A stretch of 64,000 nt of DNA from Allomeiothermus sp035760705 (GCA_035760705.1 DASTSL010000051.1:10862-74861), one strand, 5' to 3'; counted from the first letter of the stretch, positions 33,210 through 41,512 are shown. The notes: generated by a model from the sequence alone, not told the origin. Translations and numbers: made by a program.

Positions 33210-33246
33210 CATCCCCTCTCCGGGCGCAGAGCGCTATGAGGGGATG
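33210..33246. terminator. Hairpin between convergent genes
   Basis: CATCCCCTC and GAGGGGATG form a perfect 9-bp stem with a 19-nt loop. It lies between the stop of the plus-strand permease and the minus-strand membrane gene and could serve both, although T-runs are poor. Confidence 0.5.
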
Positions 33247-33258
33247 ATGAGGCTCGGC

Positions 33259-33894
33259 TTAGATTTCCCGGCTATCACCGCGCAACGATACTCCGGGCTC
33301 GAGCCGGGTGCGATTGACCTCGAGATAGGCCACCACCTGCCCCAGCATCGAGAGCCCCACAAAGAGCACCAGGATCACCAGGCCCAGGATGTCGGGGGCC
33401 GGGCCGGTGGGAAAGTAGCTGCCCAGGATGGCCAAAAGCACCAGGGCCAGGTGGTTGAGGGGGCCGTGGTCGCGCACCATATGCCAGCTCTCGCGCAGCG
33501 CCCTCCACCAGTGCAACTCCTTGTCGGCGATGAGGGCGAAGGCATAGAACCAGAACAGGGCCACCACCACCTGGTAGAAGAAGGTCACGATCTGGTCTGA
33601 GGGGTTGCTGCGCACCGGCAGGGCCAGGGTAGGGGCCACGAACAGACCCAGGAAAAGCACCCCGGCCACCAGGGCGTTCCAGCGGAACTCGCTCCACTGG
33701 GCCTGGGGCTCCCACACCCCGTCACGGGCCAGCCGCACCAACACCTTGGCCAGCCCGGCCTGCATGGGGCCGAAGAGCAGCCCCACGCTGAGGAAGCTCA
33801 GCACCAGGGCGAGCGCACTGCACCCCAGGATGCCCAGCGGCTGCCGCCGCAACACCACGAGCATTCTCAGGAGGACTCGAGGGGCACTCAGCAT
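33259..33894 (-). CDS. Integral membrane hypothetical protein
   Basis: The 211-residue protein from the ATG at 33,894 has at least five hydrophobic segments (for example ILGCSALALVLSFLSVGLLF, FVAPTLALPV and DILGLVILVLFVGLSML). No family is recognised. The start is favoured over longer options because GGGAG lies 6 nt upstream. It is divergent from the P450 gene with 46 nt between starts. Confidence 0.7.
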   Translation of the reverse strand: MLSAPRVLLRMLVVLRRQPLGILGCSALALVLSFLSVGLLFGPMQAGLAKVLVRLARDGVWEPQAQWSEFRWNALVAGVLFLGLFVAPTLALPVRSNPSDQIVTFFYQVVVALFWFYAFALIADKELHWWRALRESWHMVRDHGPLNHLALVLLAILGSYFPTGPAPDILGLVILVLFVGLSMLGQVVAYLEVNRTRLEPGVSLRGDSREI

Positions 33895-33940
33895 CGGTGC
33901 TCCCAGGGTAACATGCCCTGCGCGATAAACTACGGCTAGG

Positions 33941-35173
33941 ATGAATCCCTTGCCTGAGATCCACCTGAACCTCAACGACTACGCCTTCGTCTACGACCCC
34001 TACCCCCGGCTCACCGAGCTGCGGGAAAAGACCCCGGTCTTCTACGACCCGGTGTGGAACAAGGTGTTCTTCACCCGCTACGAGGATATCTCCGCACTCC
34101 TCCGTGACAAACGCCTGGGCCGCTCGATCCTGCACGTGCTCTCGCGGGACGAACTGGGCTGGCCCCCGCCCAACCCGCTCACCCGCGACTTCGACCACTT
34201 TCAGGAAAACCATATCCTCGACAACGAGCCGCCCAAACACACCCGGCTCAAGGGGCTGTTTTTGAAGGCGTTCACCCCGGCCCGGGTGGAGGGCTTGCGC
34301 GGCAAGATCCAGAGCATTGTGAACGCTTTGCTCGACCAGGCCGAAGACCGTGGCCGCATGGACTTGCTCCACGACTACGCCGAGCCTCTGCCGGTCACGG
34401 TGATCGCCGAGTTGCTGGGGGTTCCCCAGGAGGATCGGCATTTATTGCGTCCCTGGTCGGGCAAGATCGTCAAGCTCTACGAACTCGGCTACACCGAGGA
34501 GCAGGCTCGTGAGGCCAACCAGGCGGTGGTGGACTTCTCCAATTACGTCAAGGCCCTGGCCGAGGATCGCCGCGAACGCCCCCAGGACGATCTCATCACC
34601 GCTCTGGTGCAGGCCGAGGAAGCGGGGGACAAGCTTACCGAGGACGAACTGGTCGCCAACTGCATCCTGCTGCTCAACGCCGGGCACGAGGCCACCGTCA
34701 ACGGCACCACGGCGGGCATGCTGGCCCTGCACCGCAACCCCGAGCAGAAAAAACTGGCGGTGGAAGCAGCCAAGGCCGATAACGCCGAGTTCTTCAGGGG
34801 GGCGGTGGAAGAACTTCTCCGCTACGATACGCCCCTGCCGATGTTCGAGCGCTGGGTGCTGCACGACCTCGAGTGGAGGGGTATCCCCCTGCGGCGGGGC
34901 CAGGAGATCGGGCTGCTCTACGCTTCCGGCAACCGCGACCCGCGCAAATTCCCCCACCCCGACACCCTCGACCTGACCCGCTCCGACAACCCGCACCTCA
35001 CCTTCGGGCTGGGCATCCACTACTGCATCGGGGCGCCGCTGGCCCGGCTCGAGCTGCAAACTTCGTTCCAGACCTTGCTCAAACGCCTCCCGAACATCGA
35101 GGTGGTGGAGCCGGTGGAGTACACCGGGGGTTTCGTGATCCGCGGGCACAAGGCTATGCCGGTCGAGTTTTAG
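33941..35173 (+). CDS. Cytochrome P450
   Basis: This 410-residue soluble bacterial P450 uses a heme thiolate to insert oxygen into a substrate. It shows the I-helix motif LLNAGHEAT, the K-helix ExxR in VEELLR, and the heme loop FGLGIHYCIGAPLAR with the proximal Cys near residue 363. The substrate is unknown; carotenoid or fatty-acid hydroxylation is common in the lineage. No ferredoxin or reductase gene is adjacent. A hairpin with a short T-run follows the stop. Confidence 0.95.
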   Translation: MNPLPEIHLNLNDYAFVYDPYPRLTELREKTPVFYDPVWNKVFFTRYEDISALLRDKRLGRSILHVLSRDELGWPPPNPLTRDFDHFQENHILDNEPPKHTRLKGLFLKAFTPARVEGLRGKIQSIVNALLDQAEDRGRMDLLHDYAEPLPVTVIAELLGVPQEDRHLLRPWSGKIVKLYELGYTEEQAREANQAVVDFSNYVKALAEDRRERPQDDLITALVQAEEAGDKLTEDELVANCILLLNAGHEATVNGTTAGMLALHRNPEQKKLAVEAAKADNAEFFRGAVEELLRYDTPLPMFERWVLHDLEWRGIPLRRGQEIGLLYASGNRDPRKFPHPDTLDLTRSDNPHLTFGLGIHYCIGAPLARLELQTSFQTLLKRLPNIEVVEPVEYTGGFVIRGHKAMPVEF

Positions 35174-35191
35174 TTCCACCTGACCCGCAAC

Positions 35192-35216
35192 AAGGGCACC
35201 CTGGGTGGGTGCCCTT
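35192..35216 (+). terminator. Terminator downstream of the P450 gene
   Basis: AAGGGCACCC pairs with GGGTGCCCTT across a 5-nt loop. No long T-run follows, so efficiency is uncertain. Confidence 0.6.
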
Positions 35217-35268
35217 AGGCATATAGAGGATGCCGCAGCCAGGGATTCATGGAACGACGCCCGTGTTA

Positions 35269-35306
35269 TTGACAACGTATATATATTCTCTATAACATAT
35301 ATACGT
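35269..35306 (+). promoter_or_regulatory. Strong promoter inside a 10-bp inverted repeat
   Basis: A perfect TTGACA (35,269-35,274), a 16-nt spacer and TATAAC (35,291-35,296) form a near-consensus promoter. ACGTATATAT (35,275-35,284) and ATATATACGT (35,297-35,306) flank the -10 as a perfect inverted repeat with 12 nt between the arms. A protein bound to both arms would block the promoter of the GGDEF-RHH gene, whose ATG is 21 nt further on. Confidence 0.75.
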
Positions 35307-35327
35307 TAAAGACTATAGGAGGAACGT

Positions 35328-35948
35328 ATGGCGAAAACTGAGGCCAGTGCTGTCGTCAACCGCGACACCTTTATGCAGACCGTCCTCCGGTGGAGCGAAG
35401 ACCGCCCCCTGACGGTCGCCATAACCGACATCGACGAGTTCATGCCGGTCAACCAGAACTACGGGCATGAGACCGGGGACAAGGTGATCGCGTTGGTCCA
35501 GAAGACCCTCGAGGCGAGCCTGCCGCCCGGTTGCCTGGTCACCCGCTGGGGTGGCGACGAGTTCGCCGCGGCGTTGCCGGGGTTCAGCCCCGAGGAAGCG
35601 TTGATCGTGCTCGAGGAGATCCGCCAGCACCTCGCCAAAAAGCACGACTTGGGCCCGGTTTCGCTGCCTATCCGGCTCTCCATCGGGATCGCCAGCCTGC
35701 CCCAACACGTCTCCGATCCCTCGCAACTACCCCAGGCCGCCGACGAGGCCTTGCTGCGGGCCAAGCGCGAGGGGCGGGGCCGGGTGAGCATCTACGTGGA
35801 AGACAAGATGGTGCTGAAGTCCAACTACTATCCCAAAGCCCAACTGGCCCGTCTCTCCACCCTCTCCGAGCGGCTGGGCAAGACCGAAGCGGCCCTCCTG
35901 CGCGAGGCGTTGGCCGACCTGCTGGACAAGTACCGGGACAGCCTATGA
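35328..35948 (+). CDS. GGDEF protein with C-terminal ribbon-helix-helix-like domain
   Basis: The 206-residue protein joins a complete GGDEF domain to a DNA-binding-like tail. GGDEF features are DIDEFMPVNQNYGHETGD (residues 34-51, with the metal-binding Asp), the motif GGDEF at 75-79, SIGIAS at 118-123 and AKREGRGRV at 145-153. Residues 163-203 (LKSNYYPKAQLARLSTLSER and then LGKTEAALLREALADLLDKY) have the strand-helix-helix pattern of ribbon-helix-helix (CopG-type) regulators. No allosteric RxxD site is seen. AGGAGG precedes the ATG. Its palindrome-flanked promoter suggests autoregulation. Whether it makes, binds or merely resembles a c-di-GMP enzyme is unknown; the RHH part is my reading of the sequence. 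Confidence 0.8.
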   Translation: MAKTEASAVVNRDTFMQTVLRWSEDRPLTVAITDIDEFMPVNQNYGHETGDKVIALVQKTLEASLPPGCLVTRWGGDEFAAALPGFSPEEALIVLEEIRQHLAKKHDLGPVSLPIRLSIGIASLPQHVSDPSQLPQAADEALLRAKREGRGRVSIYVEDKMVLKSNYYPKAQLARLSTLSERLGKTEAALLREALADLLDKYRDSL

Positions 35949-36324
35949 CCCGCAACCTCTCACCGAGCCCCGAGCGAATCGGGCGGGTCTGTGTATGCGT
36001 GTGGCACCAGGGGGAAATCCTCATGGTGCGCCACGGAGGTTTTTGGACCTTTCCGGGTGGGGGGTGCATCTTGGGGAAACCTTTGAGGAGGCCGCCGTCC
36101 GGGAAGCCTGGGAAGAGGCCGGGGCCTGGGTGATGATCGAGCGCTTTTTGTGGCAGCGGGTGCAGCCGGGGGGTCAGTACGAGCGCTATTTGGCGACCCT
36201 GCTCGAGCTCGAAGAAAGCCCGGAAGGGCGCGAGGTGTGCTGGGCAAACCCTCGAGCCGAACTCTGGTGCTCCGACCTACAGATCAAACCCACGATGGGG
36301 GCCTTAAATGTCTTGGAATCCTGA
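35945..36324 (+). pseudogene. Nudix hydrolase gene with a frameshift
   Basis: The frame from the ATG at 35,945, overlapping the previous stop (ATGA), encodes GRVCVCVWHQGEILMVRHGG and FWTFPGGG. After the run of six G at 36,059-36,064 it goes out of frame. In the neighbouring frame the Nudix box continues (GVHLGETFEEAAVREAWEEA), giving a perfect GX5EX7REUXEEXGU when one G is restored, and the protein would run to 36,324 (about 126 residues). So the gene is a Nudix hydrolase with a 1-base deletion in a homopolymer; real mutation, phase variation and sequencing error are all possible. Confidence 0.85.
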
Positions 36325-37093
36325 GCAGTACGAGAAATTCAAAGCCGAACGCACCGCCCCTTTCGATGACCTCTTGAAACTCGTGAAGGCCAGACCCGGC
36401 TTACGGGCCATAGATTTGGGCTGTGGAACCGGCGAACTCACCCGTAGGCTGGCGGACGCCCTGCCGGATAGCAAGGTGACGGGTTTGGACAACTCCGCCT
36501 CCATGCTCGCCAAGAGCAGGCCATATGCCCGTCCGGGCTTGCGGTTCGAGCGGGGCGATATCGCGGAGTTGGAGGGCACCTACGACCTCATCTTCTCCAA
36601 CGCGGCCCTGCAATGGCTCCCCGATCACTCGAGGCTTTTCCCCAAGCTCTGGCGGCACCTGAATCCGGGCGGGCAGTTGGTGGTGCAGATGCCCGCCAAC
36701 CACGACCATCCCTCGCACCGGCTGGCCCGCGAACTGGCCGAATCCGCCGAGTTCGCGGCCTATTTCCCCGAGGGTGGACGGCAGAGCCCGGTGCTGCCGC
36801 CCGAAGACTACGCCCGGATGCTCTTCGGGTTGGGCGGGGAAGACCTCACGGTGCTGCTCAAGGTCTACCCCCACGTCTTGGCCGACGCCGACGCGATCGT
36901 GGAGTGGGTCAAGGGAACCCTGCTCACCGCTTACCTCGAGCGCCTCCCCCCGCCCGAGCAGGAAAGATTTCTCGGGCGCTACCGCACCCGCCTGCGCGAA
37001 CTCTTCCCGCAAAAGCCCGTCTTTTACGGCTTCAAGCGCATCTTGATGGCGGCCTCTGCTACCGCAGGGACTTCGTCAACAAGACCGTCTTAA
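36308..37093 (+). CDS. tam: Trans-aconitate 2-methyltransferase-like SAM methyltransferase
   Basis: The 261-residue enzyme starts MSWNPEQYEKFKAERTAPFD, close to the Tam N-terminus, and has motif I IDLGCGTGELTRRLA and the Tam-type PDHSRLFPKLWRHLNPGGQL. Tam methylates trans-aconitate, which otherwise inhibits aconitase. The ATG overlaps the Nudix frame by 17 nt, so it belongs to the GGDEF-Nudix transcript. Its stop overlaps the convergent gene at 37,090. Confidence 0.85.
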   Translation: MSWNPEQYEKFKAERTAPFDDLLKLVKARPGLRAIDLGCGTGELTRRLADALPDSKVTGLDNSASMLAKSRPYARPGLRFERGDIAELEGTYDLIFSNAALQWLPDHSRLFPKLWRHLNPGGQLVVQMPANHDHPSHRLARELAESAEFAAYFPEGGRQSPVLPPEDYARMLFGLGGEDLTVLLKVYPHVLADADAIVEWVKGTLLTAYLERLPPPEQERFLGRYRTRLRELFPQKPVFYGFKRILMAASATAGTSSTRPS

Positions 37094-37404
37094 GCTTCCC
37101 GCACTTTGGTATCCAGGCTCCGCCCGCCCAGGAACCCACCCCGCCAGGCCACCTCGAGCCCGCTCCCATCCACGAAGTTGACCTTGAGGGTGCGCCGGTC
37201 GAACGCGAAGTTGAGGACGGTGGGCTCGAGGCGCTTGGCCATAGAGCCGGAGGCTTGCACAAAGCTGCCGAAGCCGTCTTTACGAAAGTGCAGAATGGAT
37301 CCGTCCTGAAGCACCAGGTGGGCTTCGGTGGCCTGCTTGTTCAGGCGGTAATCCTTAAGGTGGTTCGACAGCGCCCAGGCCTGATTGGGATCTTGCGCGC
37401 CCAT
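37090..37404 (-). CDS. Small hypothetical protein downstream of ricT
   Basis: The 104-residue protein (MGAQDPNQAWALSNHLKDYR... VREA) has a central antiparallel-looking pattern (HLVLQDGSILHFRKDGFG, LNFAFDRRTLKVNFVDGSG) and no known motif. The ATG at 37,404 lies 11 nt after the ricT stop, so it is the third gene of the holB-ricT unit. A longer frame upstream overlaps ricT and is not likely. Function unknown. Confidence 0.6.
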   Translation of the reverse strand: MGAQDPNQAWALSNHLKDYRLNKQATEAHLVLQDGSILHFRKDGFGSFVQASGSMAKRLEPTVLNFAFDRRTLKVNFVDGSGLEVAWRGGFLGGRSLDTKVREA

Positions 37405-37414
37405 AGGTAAAAGC

Positions 37415-38191
37415 TTACTGCCGCAGCTCGCTTTTGTGCGCTGTAACCCAGCTTCCCTCTTCGGTGATGAGGTCCACGGTTCCGGCCAGCGGGTTGAGTT
37501 TGGCGACCTTGCCACAGACATCGTGGATGGTGCAGACCTTGGCGTTCTTGCGGGGCAAGTCCCTGAGTAGTTCCTGATAGTGCTCGTGCTCGTACTGCAA
37601 GCAGCACAACAACCTTCCACAGGGCCCGGAGATCTTCTCGGGGGAAAGCGGAAGCTGCTGGTCGCGGGCCATCTTGATCGAGACCTGGGCGAAGTCTTGC
37701 AGGTGGGTCGAGCAGCAGGACTCCATGCCGCAGGCTCCCAGGGTTCCCAGGTAGGCGGTCTGGTCGCGTGGCCCCATCGCCACGAACTCCACCCGGGCCC
37801 CCGAGGTGCGGGCGATCTCGCCCACCCAGCGGCGCAGGTCGATGCGCTCCTCCGCCGAGTAATGCACCGCTAGGTGCGAGCCATCCAGGGTGTAGTCGCA
37901 GCCCAGCACCTTGGCCTGTACCTTCTCCTTGCGCAACCGGGCCTTGATCCACCACTTGACCTCCTCGGCCTTCTCACGGAGCCGGGCGGCTTTGTCGAGG
38001 TCTTCGGGCTCCGCCGGGCGCACGATGCGGCCCTGGGGCTGACCTTGGCGGGGCGCGGTGCGCACCTTGCCTAGCTCGAGCCCGCGGCTGGTCTGCACCA
38101 CCACCCAGGATTCGGGCGGGGGCGGCTCGCCCTCAAAGCTATAGTCGTAGAGTTTGGGGCTGTGATTGAAACGCACCCCGAGGCAGTTCAT
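37415..38191 (-). CDS. ricT: RicT/YaaT (PSP1-domain) protein
   Basis: RicT proteins, with RicA and RicF, bind Fe-S clusters and affect RNA processing and sporulation or competence in Bacillus; the role here is unknown. The 258-residue PSP1-domain protein contains the conserved cysteines CGMESCCSTHL and CGRLLCCLQYEHEHY, plus NPLAGTVDLI at the end. The ATG at 38,191 follows AGGAGG by 6 nt. It sits right after holB, the order holB-ricT also found in Bacillus subtilis. Confidence 0.88.
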   Translation of the reverse strand: MNCLGVRFNHSPKLYDYSFEGEPPPPESWVVVQTSRGLELGKVRTAPRQGQPQGRIVRPAEPEDLDKAARLREKAEEVKWWIKARLRKEKVQAKVLGCDYTLDGSHLAVHYSAEERIDLRRWVGEIARTSGARVEFVAMGPRDQTAYLGTLGACGMESCCSTHLQDFAQVSIKMARDQQLPLSPEKISGPCGRLLCCLQYEHEHYQELLRDLPRKNAKVCTIHDVCGKVAKLNPLAGTVDLITEEGSWVTAHKSELRQ

Positions 38192-38235
38192 CCATTTCCT
38201 CCTAGTTCGCCTGAGTACCCGCTTAAGCGGGGCCG

Positions 38236-39156
38236 CTAGAGCGGCTTTGCTTGAGACGTTTTCTTCGCCGCGTAGGGTGTACCGGCGCGAGCCGGGTCGC
38301 TTTGCGAATTCACTAGCCGCCATAACCGCAGGGCCAGCCAGGTATAGGCCAGTTCTTCGCCGGTGTAGGCGCCGAGGGCTTCTTGGGTCTGGGCCAAGGC
38401 CTCGAGTGCTTCCCGGCGGCAGGGGGATTCGGGTGGGAAGATCCCGTCTAGGCGGCGGGCCAAATAGCTTAGGCCATTATCTAACTCCCCCAAGGCCTTG
38501 AGGGCCTGTTGGGTCTGGGCCGGACCGGAGCGGGCACCGCGTAGACTCTCCACCACCCCCTCGGCCCGCGCGAGCAACTTCTGGAACTCCAGCGGGTGCT
38601 CGAGGGCCCAACTTACGCGGCCCACCGCCCCTTCAGCATAGGCTAGAACCTCGGGGTCGGTAGAGAGCTGGTGCAGGATTGACGCGGGGAGAGGGCCAAA
38701 GGCGATCTCGAGGCTGCGGCTGGCCAGGGTGGGCAGCACCAGCTCCCGGCTGGGCGCGATCAGGATGATCCGGGCGTAGGCCGGGGGCTCTTCCAGGATC
38801 TTCAGCAGGGCGTTCCCGGCGGGTTCATTGAGAAGGTGGGCCCCGTCAATCACCGCCACCTTGGCCCGGTGGCGGGGGTGGGTGCTAAGCCAGTCCAGCA
38901 GGTTTTCTTGCCCCTCCTCGCGGGGGGCGATTTGCTCGAGCAAGATCTGCGGCTTGCGCGCCTTTTTGCCTCCTTTGGTCTCGGTCTCGGGGGCGATCTC
39001 CAGGTAGTCGTCGTGGTAGTGCTCCCCGTTCAGTCGCCAGGCGTACCAGCGGGCCACCGCCCGCCGCCCCACCCCCTCCGGCCCGCTGAAGAGGAAGCTC
39101 TGGGCCCTAAGGGTGGGGAGAAGCTCGAGGATGCGTTCGTGGCCGAGGATGTTCAT
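38236..39156 (-). CDS. holB: DNA polymerase III delta-prime subunit
   Basis: HolB is part of the clamp loader that places the sliding clamp on DNA. The 306-residue protein has an AAA+ layout: FLFSGPEGVGRRAVARWYA (a degenerate P-loop), AVIDGAHLLNEPAGNALLKI with the family's Walker B-like segment and LLKILEEPP, and SRELVLPTLASRSLEIAF, the sensor 1 region. The zinc-binding cysteines of the E. coli protein are missing, as in several other bacteria. The ATG at 39,156 begins MNILGHERI. A simple-sequence repeat lies immediately upstream. Confidence 0.85.
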   Translation of the reverse strand: MNILGHERILELLPTLRAQSFLFSGPEGVGRRAVARWYAWRLNGEHYHDDYLEIAPETETKGGKKARKPQILLEQIAPREEGQENLLDWLSTHPRHRAKVAVIDGAHLLNEPAGNALLKILEEPPAYARIILIAPSRELVLPTLASRSLEIAFGPLPASILHQLSTDPEVLAYAEGAVGRVSWALEHPLEFQKLLARAEGVVESLRGARSGPAQTQQALKALGELDNGLSYLARRLDGIFPPESPCRREALEALAQTQEALGAYTGEELAYTWLALRLWRLVNSQSDPARAGTPYAAKKTSQAKPL

Positions 39157-39222
39157 AGCAGCTATTAGCAATTAGCGGTTGACTTTTAGCCAAAAGCTAA
39201 TGGCTAAAAGGCTAAGCGCTTC
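39157..39222. repeat. Degenerate AGC/TTAGC simple repeat
   Basis: The spacer is a run of related short units (AGCTATTAGC, AATTAGCGG, TTTTAGCC, AAAAGCTAATGGC, TAAAAGGCTAAGC) that can pair with each other. It is of the same type as the spacers at 5,288, 57,015 and 59,787. Confidence 0.55.
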
Positions 39223-39223
39223 C

Positions 39224-39964
39224 CTACCTTCCCACCAACAACCGCTCATACAGCCACACCGGGAACCCCTCGTCGAGGATGCGTTTGAGGACGCGCTCGA
39301 GGTCGAACTCCACTCGGAAGAACTGCACGCTGTCGTCGTCGCTGTCCCACACGCCGTAGGCCGCGCCGGGCATACGGTCGCGGGGCTGGCCCACCGAGCC
39401 GGGGTTGACCAGGGCTCGAGCCCTGGGGGCCAATAACAGCTCGGTGCCGTGGACCTGCCGCTGGTAGCGCACCCATTGGCCGTTGGGGCCTTCCAGGGCC
39501 AGGAAGGTCCCGGCCAGGTGGGTGTGGCCGTGCAGGGTCCAGCGGGCCGAGGTACAACCGAAATGCTGGCGGGCGGTGTCTAGGTCGTCCACGTACTGCA
39601 AGGGGTCGCAGGCGCTCCCGTGAACCAGCAGGGCCCCGTCCACCTCCTGGGTCCAGGGCAGGCTGCCCAGGTAGGCCCGGTTTTCCAGCGAGAGGCGCTC
39701 GGACTGCCAGCGCAGGATCTCGAAGACCGGCCCTTTCTGCTCCTCGGGGTCAATGTCGTCCAGGTGCATCAGCCAGGCGTCGTGGTTGCCCACCACCCCG
39801 ATGGCCCCCTCCGAGCGCAGCCAGGAGAGCACCCGGTCGGCGTCGGGGTAGTAGCCTACTGCGTCGCCCAAAAAGATCACCCGGTCGTATTTGGGCGCGG
39901 TTTGCAACACGGCCTCCATGGCCGGCCAGTTGCCGTGGATGTCGGCGAGGAGCAGGTACCGCAC
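39224..39964 (-). CDS. Metallophosphoesterase
   Basis: The 246-residue calcineurin-like phosphoesterase has the metal-binding motifs DIHGN (near residue 8), GDAVGYYPD, GNHD and HGHTH. This combination is typical of YfcE/MPE-type enzymes acting on phosphodiesters or dinucleoside polyphosphates; the substrate is not determined. GTG at 39,964 is placed 6 nt after TATTCT on the minus strand, so the mRNA is probably leaderless. It ends 67 nt before the holB start on the same strand. Confidence 0.88.
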   Translation of the reverse strand: MRYLLLADIHGNWPAMEAVLQTAPKYDRVIFLGDAVGYYPDADRVLSWLRSEGAIGVVGNHDAWLMHLDDIDPEEQKGPVFEILRWQSERLSLENRAYLGSLPWTQEVDGALLVHGSACDPLQYVDDLDTARQHFGCTSARWTLHGHTHLAGTFLALEGPNGQWVRYQRQVHGTELLLAPRARALVNPGSVGQPRDRMPGAAYGVWDSDDDSVQFFRVEFDLERVLKRILDEGFPVWLYERLLVGR

Positions 39965-40306
39965 GTCAAGAGAATATCACTTGACTCAGGGCAAAACCTC
40001 AGTACGCACCCTGGGCGGTCTCGTGCTGCCCGCTGAGCCCCTTCATCCCTATCCCGGTGGGGGTTCAGACGGCGGTGCTCTGCATGGATCGCCCTCGAGC
40101 GAAAGCAATAGGTCTCTCCTGCCGTTGGACCTAGCCGCTGCTCAGGCCCAAAGACCGGCCTTTCTACCAGCGTGAGTCGGTGAGGTCGGTGCGGCCTCCT
40201 ATCCCCAACCTCCCATACTTGGCGCCAAGCGCTTTGCGCCCAGCGCTTGCCGGCTGTGCCAGCCAAAGGGGGCAGGTCACGCCTTAGCCGCGGGCCGACC
40301 ACCCTT
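39965..40306. other. Intergenic stretch upstream of pst, no gene
   Basis: About 340 bases before the PHO-box-like repeat hold no credible gene. They contain an AGCGCT-family palindrome (40,226-40,249) and otherwise nothing recognised. Confidence 0.5.
40226..40249. repeat. AGCGCT-family inverted repeat
   Basis: CAAGCGCT and AGCGCTTG flank an 8-nt centre. The arms match those of the palindrome at 10,640-10,665. Confidence 0.65.
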
Positions 40307-40324
40307 CTGACAATCTCCTGACAA
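40307..40324 (+). promoter_or_regulatory. PHO-box-like direct repeat
   Basis: CTGACAA occurs twice with exactly 4 nt between copies (11-nt periodicity), the arrangement of PhoB/PhoP binding sites (CTGTCAT-N4-CTGTCAT). It lies 57 nt before the pstS start, so phosphate limitation probably activates pstSCAB through a PhoB-type regulator. No clear -10 follows. Confidence 0.65.
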
Positions 40325-40380
40325 AAGACCCTCAGGCTGTGAAGCGTGAAGGTTGCATCGCGGCCTACCGAGGAGAACGC

Positions 40381-41436
40381 ATGAAAAAGCTACTCAGCAC
40401 CATCGTCGCTACCGCCCTACTCGGGGTGGCTTCTGCCCAAGTCAGCCTGACCGGGGCCGGGGCGACTTTCCCCGCCCCGCTTTACACCGAGACCTACATC
40501 CCGGCATTTACCAAGGCCACCGGGATACGGGTGAACTACCAGGCGGTGGGCTCGGGCGCGGGGATTCGCCAGCTCACCGATAAGGTGGTGAACTTTGGGG
40601 CCTCCGACGCCCCGCTCACCGACGCCCAGCTCAAGGAGATTCAGGACAAGACCGGGAGCGCGGTGCTGCATATCCCGACGGCCCTTGGCCCGGTCGCGGT
40701 GATCTTCAACCTGCCCGGCATCCAGGACTTGCGGCTCGACGCCGACACGATCTCGGCGATCATGCTCGGCAAGATTATCCGCTGGAACGACCCCAAGATC
40801 GCGGCACTCAACCCCGGCGTGCAACTCCCCCGCCAACTGATCTCCGCCGCCCACCGCTCGGACGGCTCGGGCACCACCTATATCTTTACCAGCTACCTCT
40901 CGGCCATCTCCCCGGAGTGGAAGAGCAAGGTGGGGGCCGGTCAGTCGGTGAACTGGCCCGCCTTCAGCGGTCTGGGCGGGCGGGGGAACGCCGGGGTGGC
41001 TGCTCTCGTCACCCAGACCCCCGGTGCCATCGGCTACGTCGAACTCAAGTACGCCCTCGAGAACAAGCTCCCGGTGGTCACGCTCAAAAATCAGTCGGGC
41101 AACTGGATCAAGCCCAGCCTGGCCTCAGCGGTGGAAGCTACCTCAGGGATCGACTTGCCAGATGATCTGCGCCTGCAAAGCCAGGTGGTCAACACCAAGG
41201 ACCCCCAGGGCTACCCCATCGTGGGCATGACCTGGCTCCTGGTCTACCAGAAGCAGGAGGTCACCGCCAAGTCCGCCGCCGAGGCGCAGGCGCTGGTGCG
41301 GTTCCTCAACTGGGTGCTCACCGATGGGCAGAAGCTCAACGAAGGGGCTTCCTACGTGCGGCTCTCCCCGGACGTGGTCAAGCGGGCCCAGGCCCTAGTA
41401 AGCAGCATCACCTACAACGGCCAACCGGTCCGCTGA
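40381..41436 (+). CDS. pstS: Phosphate-binding protein PstS
   Basis: PstS binds periplasmic phosphate and hands it to the PstCA channel. The 351-residue precursor has a signal peptide (MKKLLSTIVATALLGVASAQ) and the family's phosphate-site segments GAGATFPAPLY, GSGAGI, FGASDAPL and HRSDGSGTTYIF. The ATG at 40,381 follows GAGGAG; the extra 14 codons of the longer frame are discarded because they lack a ribosome-binding site. It is the first gene of pstSCAB behind a PHO-box-like repeat. Confidence 0.96.
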   Translation: MKKLLSTIVATALLGVASAQVSLTGAGATFPAPLYTETYIPAFTKATGIRVNYQAVGSGAGIRQLTDKVVNFGASDAPLTDAQLKEIQDKTGSAVLHIPTALGPVAVIFNLPGIQDLRLDADTISAIMLGKIIRWNDPKIAALNPGVQLPRQLISAAHRSDGSGTTYIFTSYLSAISPEWKSKVGAGQSVNWPAFSGLGGRGNAGVAALVTQTPGAIGYVELKYALENKLPVVTLKNQSGNWIKPSLASAVEATSGIDLPDDLRLQSQVVNTKDPQGYPIVGMTWLLVYQKQEVTAKSAAEAQALVRFLNWVLTDGQKLNEGASYVRLSPDVVKRAQALVSSITYNGQPVR

Positions 41437-41472
41437 CCTCCTGGAATGGCGATAGGCTGATCGCTTAAGATT

Positions 41473-41500
41473 GGGGTGAGGCCGCTTGGGGTCTCACCCC
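41473..41500 (+). terminator. Hairpin between pstS and pstC
   Basis: GGGGTGAG pairs with CTCACCCC across a 12-nt loop, followed by TTCGG. It is a weak terminator or a stability element, which would give more PstS than PstCAB. This is common after substrate-binding protein genes. Confidence 0.6.
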
Positions 41501-41512
41501 TTCGGAGAGAAA

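Noticed and set aside
35328..35948. Allosteric I-site (RxxD) in the GGDEF-RHH protein
   Set aside because: The residues before GGDEF (PPGCLVTRW) lack RxxD at the needed position.
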